Shown here piece after piece: positions 43,545 through 52,451 of a stretch of 59,225 nt of DNA (its first letter is position 1; every line of letters starts with the position of its first letter). The DNA is from Terripilifer ovatus. GTDB taxonomy: Bacteria; Pseudomonadota; Alphaproteobacteria; Rhizobiales; Beijerinckiaceae. The stretch spans positions 1 to 59,225 of the forward strand of contig JARHVB010000015.1 in assembly GCA_029222685.1 (NCBI GenBank). The letters run 5' to 3'. The notes beneath the pieces are model-generated. The model was given only the letters and a program-made list of their open reading frames with translations, did no database searches and had not been told where the DNA came from. Position numbers and translations under genes: made by a program.

Positions 43545-43677
43545 CTCGATGATATGTCGCTGCCATCCATTGCGGGCCGGATGTATTTGACAAAACAACA
43601 GGCTGATGAAAGCCTTCTAAGTAAAGCAATTCCAATCGGTCATTGGCGTTGCGCGCCTGTGTCCGACGAGACCCATA

Positions 43678-44679
43678 ATGGCCAAGGATGGCATTCAACG
43701 GGAGGAAACCCTGCTCGCGCGGCTTGATGCCGCCGGCGGTATCAACCGCGCCGGGATCGATCTCAACCTCCTGGTCTACCTCGAAGCCCTTTACACGGAA
43801 GGCGGCGTGTCGCGCGCGGCGGAGCGGGTCAATCTGAGCCAGCCTGCCATGAGCCTCGCCTTGAAACGACTGCGGGAAATCTTCGATGATCCGCTGCTCA
43901 TTCGCACACCGCGCGGCATGGTTCCCACCCAGCGGGCGCAGGAATTGATCGAGCCGGTGCGCGCCATTCTCGGTCAAAGCCGCGAACTGCTGGGCGGCAG
44001 GCGGAAGTTCGATCCGGCGACCGCCACCGGCCCGTTCACCCTGGTCGGCACCGAATATGTCTTCTCGATCCTGTTGCCGAGGTTGATCAAGCGGCTTGAG
44101 CGCGAAGCGCCCCTTGCCAGCATTGTCTCGCGCCCTACCAGTCCGGTCTATCTCAAAAGCTGGTTTGAGGAGGGACGGGTCGGGCTTGGCATCGGCTATT
44201 CGGAACAGCCGCCGCAAGAGCTGCGCGTTCGCCCCTTGTTCGACGAATCGCTCGTCTGCATCGCGCGGCGCAAACACGGCAAGATTCGCGGCAGCCTGTC
44301 GCTGGACCAGTTCTGCGCCTTTCCTCATGTGGCGGTGCGGCCGATGGGAACGCCGCAATACGCGCTCAGCCTCGAGAGCGCGCTTGCCGCCCTCGACCGC
44401 GAGATCAAGATCGGCCTGCTCGTATCGGATTTTCTGATCGCGCCGGAGGTCGTGGCTGAAACCGATATGATCGCCCTGGTGCCGCGCGGCCTGGCGCAGC
44501 GCTACGCCGGGCCGAAAGGGTTGCAAATCCTGATGCCGCCGGTCGCACTCCCCAAGCTGCATTTCTCCATGATCTGGCACGAGCGCACCCATCGCGACCC
44601 GGTCTACCAATGGCTGCGCGACATCGTGGCCGACGCCTCGCGCGAACTTGCGCCGCGCGAAACGAAGAGCAGCGTCTGA
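43678..44679 (+). CDS. LysR family regulator, NodD-like branch
   Basis: 333 residues with an extra ~25-residue N-terminal lead before the helix-turn-helix (GIDLNLLVYLEALYTEGGVS, AAERVNLSQPAMSLALKRL, DPLLIRTPRGMVPT). The effector domain ends with FSMIWHERTHRDPVYQWLRD, typical of the NodD/NahR branch. An internal start nearer GIDLNLL is possible. It stands between the BenD-like gene (divergent) and the Rieske operon (same strand, starting at 44804) and probably controls both. Confidence 0.9.
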   Translation: MAKDGIQREETLLARLDAAGGINRAGIDLNLLVYLEALYTEGGVSRAAERVNLSQPAMSLALKRLREIFDDPLLIRTPRGMVPTQRAQELIEPVRAILGQSRELLGGRRKFDPATATGPFTLVGTEYVFSILLPRLIKRLEREAPLASIVSRPTSPVYLKSWFEEGRVGLGIGYSEQPPQELRVRPLFDESLVCIARRKHGKIRGSLSLDQFCAFPHVAVRPMGTPQYALSLESALAALDREIKIGLLVSDFLIAPEVVAETDMIALVPRGLAQRYAGPKGLQILMPPVALPKLHFSMIWHERTHRDPVYQWLRDIVADASRELAPRETKSSV

Positions 44680-44803
44680 CGTTCGCCTCCGGCGATCTCG
44701 GCTCTCCGATATTTGCCGCGCCAATGTCCCCTATTTGGCGGCGCCCATGGACCATTCCGCCAGATCGCCCCAGTCTCGGGAAATCCTTGGGAGGGGATGA
44801 TCC

Positions 44804-45799
44804 ATGTGCAGCATCAAGCGCAGTCTATTACTGGCAGCGGCCGCAGCTTTATACCTTGGCGAAGCAGCGATCGGCCATGCTCAGACCTCTTCTGCCCAGA
44901 CGTACCCGGACCACCCGGTTCGCGTCATCATTTCCTTCGCGCCCGGCGGCGGCGCCGACCTGGTGGCGCGGACTGTCGCCGCCAAGCTGCAGGAAAGCAT
45001 GGGCAAACCGTTCATCGTCGAGAACCGTCCCGGCGGCAATGGCGGGTCGGTGGGCGTCGAGACGGTGGTCAGATCGGCACCTGACGGCTATACGCTGCTG
45101 CTGACGCCCAACGGACCGATCTCGATCGCTTCGCATCTCCAGAAGCCGTCCTATGATGTCCTGAAAGATCTGACGCCGGTCGGCATGGCGGCGTTCGCCG
45201 GTTCGGGCATTGCCGTGCCCGTATCCCTGCCGGTCAAGACCATCAGCGATCTCGTCAAGGCGTCCAAGGAAACCCCGAAGGGCTTCAGCTACGGCCATAC
45301 GGGCGTTGGCACGCAGGGCCATCTGGCCGGCGAAATGCTGAGAACAATGACCGGCGCCAATCTGACCGGCGTCGCCTACAAGGGCAACAGCCCGACGGTC
45401 GCGGCATTGCTGTCGTCCGAGACGCAACTCGCCATCTCCGATCTCGTCAGCCTGCTGCCGCATGTGGAGCAAGGCAAGCTTCGGTTGATCGCGGTGACCA
45501 ATTCATCGCGGCAAAGCATCGTGCCGAATGTGCCGACTGTCGCCGAGCAGGGCTATCCGGACTATTCCGCCGACGCCTGGGCCGGCATGTTTGCGCCCGC
45601 CAACACGCCGGCGGACGTGATCAAGCGTCTCAATGCGGCGCTTGGCCAGGCCATGCAACTGCCCGACGTCCGCAAGACCTTCGCCAATCTCGGCATGGAC
45701 GCAACCTCGATGACCCCCGACGCCATGCGCAAATTCGTGATGCAGGATTACGCGCGCTGGGGCCAGGTCATCAAAAGCGCCAACATCACAAGCGACTGA
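44804..45799 (+). CDS. Bug/TctC-type receptor, canonical
   Basis: 331 residues, ATG 44804 after GGGAGGGGATGATCC. Signal peptide about residues 1-28 (LLLAAAAALYLGEAAIGHAQ). Canonical Bug motifs: YPDHPVRVIISFAPGGGADL near 36, VENRPGGNGGSVG near 70, APDGYTLLLTPNG near 90, and PNVPTVAEQGYP near 245. Binds an organic acid in the periplasm. First gene of the Rieske operon, so the ligand may be the aromatic acid oxidised downstream. No TctA/TctB partner here. Confidence 0.9.
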   Translation: MCSIKRSLLLAAAAALYLGEAAIGHAQTSSAQTYPDHPVRVIISFAPGGGADLVARTVAAKLQESMGKPFIVENRPGGNGGSVGVETVVRSAPDGYTLLLTPNGPISIASHLQKPSYDVLKDLTPVGMAAFAGSGIAVPVSLPVKTISDLVKASKETPKGFSYGHTGVGTQGHLAGEMLRTMTGANLTGVAYKGNSPTVAALLSSETQLAISDLVSLLPHVEQGKLRLIAVTNSSRQSIVPNVPTVAEQGYPDYSADAWAGMFAPANTPADVIKRLNAALGQAMQLPDVRKTFANLGMDATSMTPDAMRKFVMQDYARWGQVIKSANITSD

Positions 45800-45818
45800 A
45801 GTGTCAGGGAGCGAACAC

Positions 45819-47006
45819 ATGCTGGCTCGCAATGGCGACGTCTCGACGCTTCGCTGGCCTTCGAAATTCAACGAAGTGCCGAAAGATGTCTTCAACCGGG
45901 AAGACGTCTATCGTCTGGAGCTGGAGCGCATCTTCTACGGTCCCGAATGGCACATGCTTGCCCATCGCAGCGAGATCGCCAAGGCCGGCGATTTCAAGAC
46001 GGCGACGATCGGCCAGGCGCCGGTGCTGATCGTCCATGGCGACGATGGCGAGATCCGCGTCTTTGCCAACTCCTGCACCCACCGGGCGACGCAGTTGAAA
46101 ACCTGCGCCCGCGGCAATGGCAAGGAGATCGAATGTCCCTATCACCGCTGGCTCTTCAATAACCAGGGCGACCTGATCGGCGCGCCGGGCATGCGCGAGT
46201 TCAAGCAGGGCTTTCGCCGCGAGGATTATGCGCTCAGGAAGCTGCGCACGGCGGAGTTCTGCGGCATTGTCTTTGCGACCTTCAGTGACGACGCGCCGGC
46301 ATTCGACGATTATCTCGGCGAGACCAGGCCCTTCATCGCCAAGGCGGTCGGCGGCGACGGGCGCCTGAAACTGCTCGGCTACCAGAAGGTCAGCTTCGCC
46401 AGCAACTGGAAGGCCTATGCCGACAATGAAGGCTATCACGGGCCTCTGCTGCACACGGCATTCCAGATGCTGAAATGGTCGACCAGCAATGGCGCGCAGT
46501 TCATGACCAGCCATGCCCATAAGGTGAATCACATCGAGCTGGGCCAGCTTCCCGATTTCGGTCCGTTGCAGGACTCTTCCGTGATCGAGGGACGGGACCC
46601 CAAGCTCGTGCCCGTCAATCTGATCATCTCGCTGTTCCCGCTGAGCCTGGTCATCCACAATCTCGATGTGATCAACCTGCGCTATGCCTTTCCGGTGTCG
46701 CCGCACGAAACCGAAGTGCACTACGCCTATTTCGCCCATGAGGACGATGACGAAGCGCTCGTCCGCCATCGCATCCGCCAGGGCTCGAACCTGCAGGGGC
46801 CGAGCGGTTTCATCTCGCTCGAAGACGGTGCGGTGTTCAACCGCATCCATACCGGCTCACATACGGCGGGCAATGCCGAGTTCCAGAAGGGCGTGACGGG
46901 ACCGGGGCCCATCGCGACGCCGTTCAATCTCGGCAAGGGAGACGAGGCCGGCAATCTGATCCGCTGGGAACATTATCGCCAGGCTATGGGGTTCGAACGT
47001 GGTTGA
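45819..47006 (+). CDS. Rieske ring-hydroxylating dioxygenase, alpha subunit
   Basis: 395 residues from ATG 45819, after AGGGAG; a GTG at 45801 is less likely. Rieske ligands show as CTHRATQ near 86 and ECPYHRW near 107. The iron site lies in DNEGYHGPLLHTAF near 205, with the bridging Asp and two His. The protein pairs with a beta subunit gene that overlaps it by eight bases, as in benzoate, anthranilate or salicylate-type dioxygenases. It would form a cis-diol or hydroxylate an aromatic acid. No ferredoxin or reductase gene is nearby. The BenD-like SDR at 42620 is a plausible next step. Confidence 0.9.
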   Translation: MLARNGDVSTLRWPSKFNEVPKDVFNREDVYRLELERIFYGPEWHMLAHRSEIAKAGDFKTATIGQAPVLIVHGDDGEIRVFANSCTHRATQLKTCARGNGKEIECPYHRWLFNNQGDLIGAPGMREFKQGFRREDYALRKLRTAEFCGIVFATFSDDAPAFDDYLGETRPFIAKAVGGDGRLKLLGYQKVSFASNWKAYADNEGYHGPLLHTAFQMLKWSTSNGAQFMTSHAHKVNHIELGQLPDFGPLQDSSVIEGRDPKLVPVNLIISLFPLSLVIHNLDVINLRYAFPVSPHETEVHYAYFAHEDDDEALVRHRIRQGSNLQGPSGFISLEDGAVFNRIHTGSHTAGNAEFQKGVTGPGPIATPFNLGKGDEAGNLIRWEHYRQAMGFERG

Positions 47007-47478
47007 CGCGGCGGTGCTGACGCAGATCGACGATCTGCAGTCGAGATATATGCGAACGCTCGACCGCCGCGCGATGGACGATTGGGCGGCCTGCTTCGAC
47101 GGCCAGGGAAGCTATGTCTGCATCGCCAGGGAAAACGAGGAACAGGACCTCGCCCTGGCGATCATGATGGACGACAACAGCGAGCGTATCCGCGACAGGG
47201 TGACCTATGTCACCAAAATCTGGGTCGGCGTCTTCGAGGATTATACGACGCGGCACTTCGTTCAACGGATCGAATGCCGGCAACTCCAGCCCGCCCTCTT
47301 CCTGGTCGAGAGCAATTTCATGGTCGCCTACACCACCAGTCGCGGCCGCTCCGAGATGCTCGTCGCCGGTGTCTACAAGGATGAAATTGTCCTGGGCGAA
47401 GGCGGTGCGGCCTTCAGGTCCAAGCGCGCGATTCTGGATACGACCGTTACGCCGCGATACCTGGTCTATCCGGTTTGA
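46999..47478 (+). CDS. Ring-hydroxylating dioxygenase, beta subunit
   Basis: 159 residues, GTG start at 46999 inside the end of the alpha gene. A cystatin/NTF2-like small subunit: IDDLQSRYMRTLDRRAMDDWAACF near the start, then RIRDRVTYVTKIWV, TRHFVQRIECRQLQP and ESNFMVAYTTSRG, ending with LDTTVTPRYLVYPV. Family beta subunits give structural support to the alpha3beta3 hexamer. Confidence 0.88.
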   Translation: MVDAAVLTQIDDLQSRYMRTLDRRAMDDWAACFDGQGSYVCIARENEEQDLALAIMMDDNSERIRDRVTYVTKIWVGVFEDYTTRHFVQRIECRQLQPALFLVESNFMVAYTTSRGRSEMLVAGVYKDEIVLGEGGAAFRSKRAILDTTVTPRYLVYPV

Positions 47479-47498
47479 TGTCTTCAGGAGGTAAGGTC

Positions 47499-48656
47499 AT
47501 GGTGCTTGCATGCTTAAGCCCGAATGGCGTCGATACCTATGAATTTGCGCAACAGCCCGACAGACTGCTGGTCGCGACACAGAAGGGCGTCGTGCAGGTC
47601 GAGCGCAAGCCGGATGCGCAACAGTGGAGTGTGGCGGGAACCAACCTGGCGGACCTGCATATCAGCTCGCTGATGCGCGAGCCGGTTCACGGCTGGCTCT
47701 TTGCCGGCGTACACGGTCGCGGCCTTTATCGCAGCAAGGACGACGGCACATCATGGCAACCGGCGATGAACGGCCTGGCCCATGAACATGTGTTCAGCCT
47801 TTCCCTCATCCGAAAGGGAAGCGACGTCGAACTCTACGCCGGAACCGAGCCGGCGCATCTCTACCGCAGCGCCGACAACGGCGAGACCTGGCAGGAACTC
47901 GCGGCCCTGCAGGCGGTCCCCGGCCGCGAGAACTGGAATTTTCCGCCGCCGCCGCACATCGCCCATGTCAAACATGTCGCCCGCGATCCGCGCGATCCGC
48001 GCAAGCTCTATGTCTGCGTCGAGCAGGGCGCGCTTCTGGTCAGCGACGATGCCGGCGCAAGTTTCAGGGAAATTCATTTCCAGAACGAAACCTACAAGCT
48101 GAACAAGGACGTGCATCGCGTCGTCTTCAATCCGCATGATCCCGATGAAATCTATGTTCCGGGGGGCGACGGCATCTCGCGTTCTTGCGACGGCGGCAGA
48201 ACCTGGGAGCATCTCACCACGCCGGAGATGCGGCTGGCCTATCCGGATCAATTCTATATTCCGGAGGCCGCGGGCGGTGATCTGTTTGCTGTCGGTGGCG
48301 GGACGCCACCGAACATGTGGCGTCAGACCGGCAATGCCCGCACGGCCGTCGTCATCAGCAAGGACCGCGGCCAGACCTGGCAGCAGGTGCGCGGCGGCCT
48401 GCCCGAGGAGATCGCCGGCAATTTCGAGGCGGCGACCATGATGACCTGGCCCGGCGGCTTCGGCTTCTTCACCGGCTCGACCGATGGCGAGATCTACGCG
48501 AGTTTCGACCAGGGCCAATCCTGGGCGCTGATCGCGGAGAACGTCGGCGCCGTTTCAAAATGCGTCCATGCCCGCAACATCGAAATGGGTCGCGCCGCTG
48601 TGCGGCAAGAGGCACGCAAAGCAGCGCAAAAAGACGCACAATCGAAGCATAACTGA
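47499..48656 (+). CDS. Asp-box (BNR) beta-propeller protein, cytosolic
   Basis: 385 residues from ATG 47499, nine bases after AGGAGG; no signal peptide. Six Asp-boxes can be read: SKDDGTSW, SADNGETW, SDDAGASF, SCDGGRTW, SKDRGQTW and SFDQGQSW, so it is a propeller of the sialidase/HCF136-like group. The Arg triad of true sialidases is not evident, and similar proteins are often of unknown function. It lies between a dioxygenase beta gene (20 bases) and a second oxygenase gene (14 bases), so it is probably a working part of this operon: an assembly factor, a scaffold or an enzyme on a side group. Role not known. Confidence 0.78.
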   Translation: MVLACLSPNGVDTYEFAQQPDRLLVATQKGVVQVERKPDAQQWSVAGTNLADLHISSLMREPVHGWLFAGVHGRGLYRSKDDGTSWQPAMNGLAHEHVFSLSLIRKGSDVELYAGTEPAHLYRSADNGETWQELAALQAVPGRENWNFPPPPHIAHVKHVARDPRDPRKLYVCVEQGALLVSDDAGASFREIHFQNETYKLNKDVHRVVFNPHDPDEIYVPGGDGISRSCDGGRTWEHLTTPEMRLAYPDQFYIPEAAGGDLFAVGGGTPPNMWRQTGNARTAVVISKDRGQTWQQVRGGLPEEIAGNFEAATMMTWPGGFGFFTGSTDGEIYASFDQGQSWALIAENVGAVSKCVHARNIEMGRAAVRQEARKAAQKDAQSKHN

Positions 48657-48670
48657 ACACGAGGCCTGCC

Positions 48671-50059
48671 ATGCTGTCGAAAGAGCAGAACGAATATCTG
48701 ACACGCGTCGGTCCGGGCACGCCTGGCGGCGAGTTGATGCGGCGCTATTGGCATCCGATCTATACGGACGCGCAGTTGCGTGAGAAACCGGTCCGGAAAG
48801 TTCGCATCCTGTGCGAGGATCTGGTGCTGTTTCGCGATCGCAGCGGCAAGCTCGGGCTCGTGCAGGAAAGATGCCCGCATCGCATGACCAGCCTGTCGGT
48901 GGGCATTCCCGAAGAGGAGGGTTTGCGCTGCTGCTATCACGGATGGCTGTTCGACTCCGAAGGCCAATGCCTCGAGCAGCCGCTGGAATCCTCTTCGAGG
49001 AACTTCAGGGACAGGGTCAAAATCAAGGCCTATCCCGCGCAGGAGATGGGCGGGTTGATCTGGGCCTATCTCGGCCCCGCGCCCGTGCCGCTGCTGCCGC
49101 GCTGGGACCTGTTCGTGCGCCAGCGCGGCTTTCGCCAGATCGTCGGCCATCAACTGCCCTGCAACTGGCTGCAGGCGATGGAGAACCGCGGCGATCTCGG
49201 CCATGCGGTCTTCCTGCATGGACGCCTGTTTCAATATGATCTCGAGCGCAAAGGCCGGCTCACCGACGATCCCAACGCCCGCTACAACGCGACGATGACC
49301 GATCATCACAAGCTGAAGGACAAGAACGTCCAGATCAAGTATCGGCCGATCTTCAACGAGTTCGGCTTCACCAAAGGCAGCCTGCGATCGGACCAGAGCG
49401 AAGAGTCGCGCACCTGGACCGTCGGCATGAACCCGATCATCTTTCCCTACCTCCTTGCCTTCGGGCCGGAAGAGGGCGACGGCCGCATCCGGCGCAGCTA
49501 TCAGTTCGGCGTCCCCATCGACGATACGCACACATGGCATGTCCAGTATTTCTGCTATGTGTTTCCCCAGGAAGTCGCGGTGCCCTTCCAGGATGTGCCG
49601 CCCTATGTGGAAATGCCGCTCAAGGACGAAAATGGCGAGTATATCCTGGACTACGTCCTTGCCCAGGATATGGTCGCCTGGGCCGAGCAGGGTGAGATCG
49701 CCGATCGTTCGCAGGAACAGCTTGGCGCCAGCGACAGTCTCGTGGTCGCCTATCGCAACCTGCTGAAAAGCCAGATCGACCTGGTCCAGCAGGGGCGCGA
49801 GCCGATGAATGTCTTTCGTGATCCGGCCAGGATCGACAGCCCGGAACTTACGATTCCCGGCAACGAGGGGCCGGCGCCGGTGCGCGATACGATGTATGGC
49901 GCAGCCGTCAGCTATCGCGAGAATTTCCACAAGGAATCGAAAGGCGGCTGGCTCTACATCGATGACGATGCGGACCGATGCTGCCCGGATCGCGATCTGA
50001 TCGTGGAAATGTTCCGCGCCGCCGAACTTGTCCGCGCGAAGCAGGCGGAAAGAGCGTGA
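48671..50059 (+). CDS. Rieske oxygenase, phthalate 4,5-dioxygenase type
   Basis: 462 residues. Rieske ligands Cys68-His70 and Cys87-His90 (CPHRM, CCYHGW). The iron site is seen as NRGDLGHAVFLHGRLF near 178. The first 17 residues match the enzyme at 20400 at nearly every position (MLSKEQNEYLTRVGPGT), but the rest has diverged, with a longer C-terminus. Likely a homomultimeric aromatic-acid oxygenase or O-demethylase. Having it in one operon with an alpha/beta-type dioxygenase suggests two oxidations of one compound. No reductase gene nearby. A hairpin follows the stop. Confidence 0.88.
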   Translation: MLSKEQNEYLTRVGPGTPGGELMRRYWHPIYTDAQLREKPVRKVRILCEDLVLFRDRSGKLGLVQERCPHRMTSLSVGIPEEEGLRCCYHGWLFDSEGQCLEQPLESSSRNFRDRVKIKAYPAQEMGGLIWAYLGPAPVPLLPRWDLFVRQRGFRQIVGHQLPCNWLQAMENRGDLGHAVFLHGRLFQYDLERKGRLTDDPNARYNATMTDHHKLKDKNVQIKYRPIFNEFGFTKGSLRSDQSEESRTWTVGMNPIIFPYLLAFGPEEGDGRIRRSYQFGVPIDDTHTWHVQYFCYVFPQEVAVPFQDVPPYVEMPLKDENGEYILDYVLAQDMVAWAEQGEIADRSQEQLGASDSLVVAYRNLLKSQIDLVQQGREPMNVFRDPARIDSPELTIPGNEGPAPVRDTMYGAAVSYRENFHKESKGGWLYIDDDADRCCPDRDLIVEMFRAAELVRAKQAERA

Positions 50060-50061
50060 AG

Positions 50062-50085
50062 CCTTCTCCCGCAAACGGGAGAAGG
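50062..50085. terminator. Perfect 10-bp hairpin between convergent genes
   Basis: CCTTCTCCCG and CGGGAGAAGG pair without mismatch around a CAAA loop, starting two bases after the oxygenase stop and ending 11 bases before the stop of the convergent ABC receptor gene. No T-run on either strand, but its place suggests bidirectional termination. A broken copy of the same arm occurs at 58965-58981, so it may be a small dispersed repeat. Confidence 0.65.
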
Positions 50086-50096
50086 ACTCACGCGCC

Positions 50097-51101
50097 TCAC
50101 TGGTATTCCATCGTCATGAACGTTGCCGGCATCTTGTCCATGCCCAGCACGCCCGGCCCGGCGGTGGCGAGCAGGACATCGAAGATGTTCCTGACGGCCG
50201 CTTCCGTCGTCGGCTCGAACTTGCTCATCAGGTCGCGGCGCATCTCCTCGCGCAGCGGCGGAATGGCGGCATCATCCATCTTCTGCCTGTGCCCGACCTC
50301 CACCCAGATGTCGTCATCAGTGTTGAGGATGTTCACGGCTTCGCGATAGGCCGCCAGATAGGCCCTGACATTGGCCGGGTGCGCAGCCGCATAATCCTCG
50401 TTGACCGCATGGAACAGGAACGGCACGTCGCCGTCGAGGCCGATCGCCGAAATGAGGTCGCGCATCTGATAGAGCACGCGGAACTTGCCGTTCACCGTCA
50501 TCGCCGGAGCGATATTGTTGTAGATGAACGTCGCGTCGAGCTGGCCCTGTTCCATCAGTCCGCGTAACAGGCTCACACCGCCCGCCTGGACGGTGGCCTC
50601 CTTCTCGAGGTTGAGGTTATAGAGCTTTAAGGCCGCTGCCATGATGACGAACCAAGTCGAATTGGTGCGGCTGTCGGTGCCGACCTTCTTTCCCTTGAGG
50701 TCGCCGAGGTTCTTGATCGGCGAATCCGCCGGCACGATCATGTGGTCGCCCCACCTGAACATCGGCACGATGGCGATCACCTTGACGCCGGCGTTTCGCA
50801 TGTTCGAAACGGCGATAATGTCGGCGACCATCATATCGACGGCACCGGCACGAAGCGCGGTAATCGCCGCCAGCGAATTGGCTGTCGGCACTTCCTGCAG
50901 CTTGAAGCCGTATTTTTCGTCGAGCTTGAATTTCTGGATCGTATAGAAGGCGAAGGCATTCGTTCCGGCCTGATTGTTCGACATCCGTATGGCGCCACCA
51001 TCGCCTTTGAAGATGCGGGTGTCAGGTTCCGCTGCCTGCGCCGCCGCCATTGGCAGCACGGCAAGCGCGACGGTCAAAATTGTCGTCAGGAATGGCTTCA
51101 T
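50097..51101 (-). CDS. ABC substrate-binding protein, NitT/TauT type
   Basis: 334 residues from ATG 51101, after GGAGATTTTC; a longer frame to 51137 is less likely. Signal peptide about residues 1-24 (LLTTILTVALAVLPMAAAQA region). The mature part has RMSNNQAGTNAFAFYTIQKF, GFKLQEVPTANSLAAI, LKGKKVGTDSRTNS and GQLDATFIYNNIAPAM. Last gene of the minus-strand operon with the flavin monooxygenase, ATPase and permease; it would deliver the monooxygenase substrate. Confidence 0.87.
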   Translation of the reverse strand: MKPFLTTILTVALAVLPMAAAQAAEPDTRIFKGDGGAIRMSNNQAGTNAFAFYTIQKFKLDEKYGFKLQEVPTANSLAAITALRAGAVDMMVADIIAVSNMRNAGVKVIAIVPMFRWGDHMIVPADSPIKNLGDLKGKKVGTDSRTNSTWFVIMAAALKLYNLNLEKEATVQAGGVSLLRGLMEQGQLDATFIYNNIAPAMTVNGKFRVLYQMRDLISAIGLDGDVPFLFHAVNEDYAAAHPANVRAYLAAYREAVNILNTDDDIWVEVGHRQKMDDAAIPPLREEMRRDLMSKFEPTTEAAVRNIFDVLLATAGPGVLGMDKMPATFMTMEYQ

Positions 51102-51136
51102 GAAAATCTCCGCTGGCGCCAATGCGCCTGTCGACA

Positions 51137-52435
51137 TCAGAATTCGCGCAAGGTCTCGCGCAGGGTCTTCTGGGTGTAGGCTGTGCGGACGACACCACGC
51201 CGCTGCAGGGCAGGAACCAGGCCTTCGGTCACTTCGAGAATGTAGCGCCGGTTGATGTGGTGAAACGGGTGCGAAAGCAGGAAGCCGTCGCCGCCGATCT
51301 CCTCCATCATCTCCGCCATCTGTTCGGCGCAGCTATCGGGCGTGCCGATCAGGTCGGCCGCCTTGTCCTGAGCTAATTCTCTCAGTGTTTTGCCGCTGCC
51401 GAATTGCGCGAAGCGTTCCAGTGACGCGGATTCGCCATTGGTGGTCAGATCCTGCGGGATCGGCTTGTCGAGCTCGAATTGCGAGAAGTCGATGTCGGTG
51501 ATGCCGCTGATCAGCCCGAGCTGGCGGTCGATGAAGCGTTGCTGCGAAACATTGCGCGCATATTTTTCCTTCGCCTCTGCTTCGGTCTCGCCCATGACGA
51601 CCTTGAAGAGAAACATGACCTTGATGTCGTCTGGATTGCGGTTGAATTTTTCGGCGCGCCGACGGATGTCGTCGCGAAATGCTTTCTTGCCTTTCACTCC
51701 ATTGGCGCCGGCGATGATCGAATCCGCATATCTGGCGGCAAAGTCGCGGCCTTTTTCGGAGCCGCCGGCCTGCACATAGGTCGGCCGGCCTTGCGGCGAT
51801 GGAGCCGTATTGAGCGGGCCACGCGATTTGTAATACTTGCCCTCGAAATGGATCGGCCGGACTTTCGTGTAATCGGCATAGGTCTCGGTTTCGCGGTCGA
51901 GGACGATGGCATCGGGCTCCCACGAGTCGAAGAGCTGATTGACCACATCCATATACTCTTCCGCCATCTCGTAGCGGAGATCGTGTTCCGGCAGCTTGTC
52001 GAGACCGAAGTTCTGCGCCGCCGCGTCCTCGCCGCTGGTGACGATGTTCCAGCCGAAACGGCCCTTGGCGATATGATCGATCGTCGTGCACAGGCGCGCC
52101 AGAAGAAAAGGCGGATAGCCGAGCGTCGACAGGGTCGCGACAACGCCGAGATTTCTGGTATGCGACGCCACCACAGCCGCCAATGGCGCGGGATCGTGCT
52201 TGGGCACCTGGATGCCGCCCTTCAGATAGGTCTTCGAATTGCCGCCGAACGCCTCAGACACCATCAATTTATCTTCGAAGATGACGTAGTCGAAACAGGC
52301 CCGTTCGAGGCTTTTGGCAAAATCGATGAAGAACTCGGCATCCCAGGGACTGCCGCCAGCCGATGCAAACGGTTCATTCCATTCGTCCTGAACGAAATTG
52401 GTGAACCAGCCCAGATGGAACTTCTTGCGCGCCAT
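51137..52435 (-). CDS. FMNH2-dependent monooxygenase, NtaA/SnaA/DszA family
   Basis: 432 residues. Luciferase-like TIM barrel: HLGWFTNFVQDEWNEPFASA at the start, LERACFDYVIFEDKLM near 42, ATLSTLGYPPFLLARLC near 100, GRFGWNIVTSGEDAAAQNFG near 127, YVQAGGSEKGRDFAARYADS near 223. These enzymes use reduced FMN from a separate reductase to oxidise nitrilotriacetate, EDTA, dibenzothiophene sulfone or alkylsulfonates, often splitting a C-N or C-S bond. No flavin reductase gene is seen nearby. It lies inside an ABC operon, 16 bases after the ATPase gene, which implies the transporter feeds it. Confidence 0.9.
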   Translation of the reverse strand: MARKKFHLGWFTNFVQDEWNEPFASAGGSPWDAEFFIDFAKSLERACFDYVIFEDKLMVSEAFGGNSKTYLKGGIQVPKHDPAPLAAVVASHTRNLGVVATLSTLGYPPFLLARLCTTIDHIAKGRFGWNIVTSGEDAAAQNFGLDKLPEHDLRYEMAEEYMDVVNQLFDSWEPDAIVLDRETETYADYTKVRPIHFEGKYYKSRGPLNTAPSPQGRPTYVQAGGSEKGRDFAARYADSIIAGANGVKGKKAFRDDIRRRAEKFNRNPDDIKVMFLFKVVMGETEAEAKEKYARNVSQQRFIDRQLGLISGITDIDFSQFELDKPIPQDLTTNGESASLERFAQFGSGKTLRELAQDKAADLIGTPDSCAEQMAEMMEEIGGDGFLLSHPFHHINRRYILEVTEGLVPALQRRGVVRTAYTQKTLRETLREF

Positions 52436-52451
52436 GCAAACCTCCTAACCT

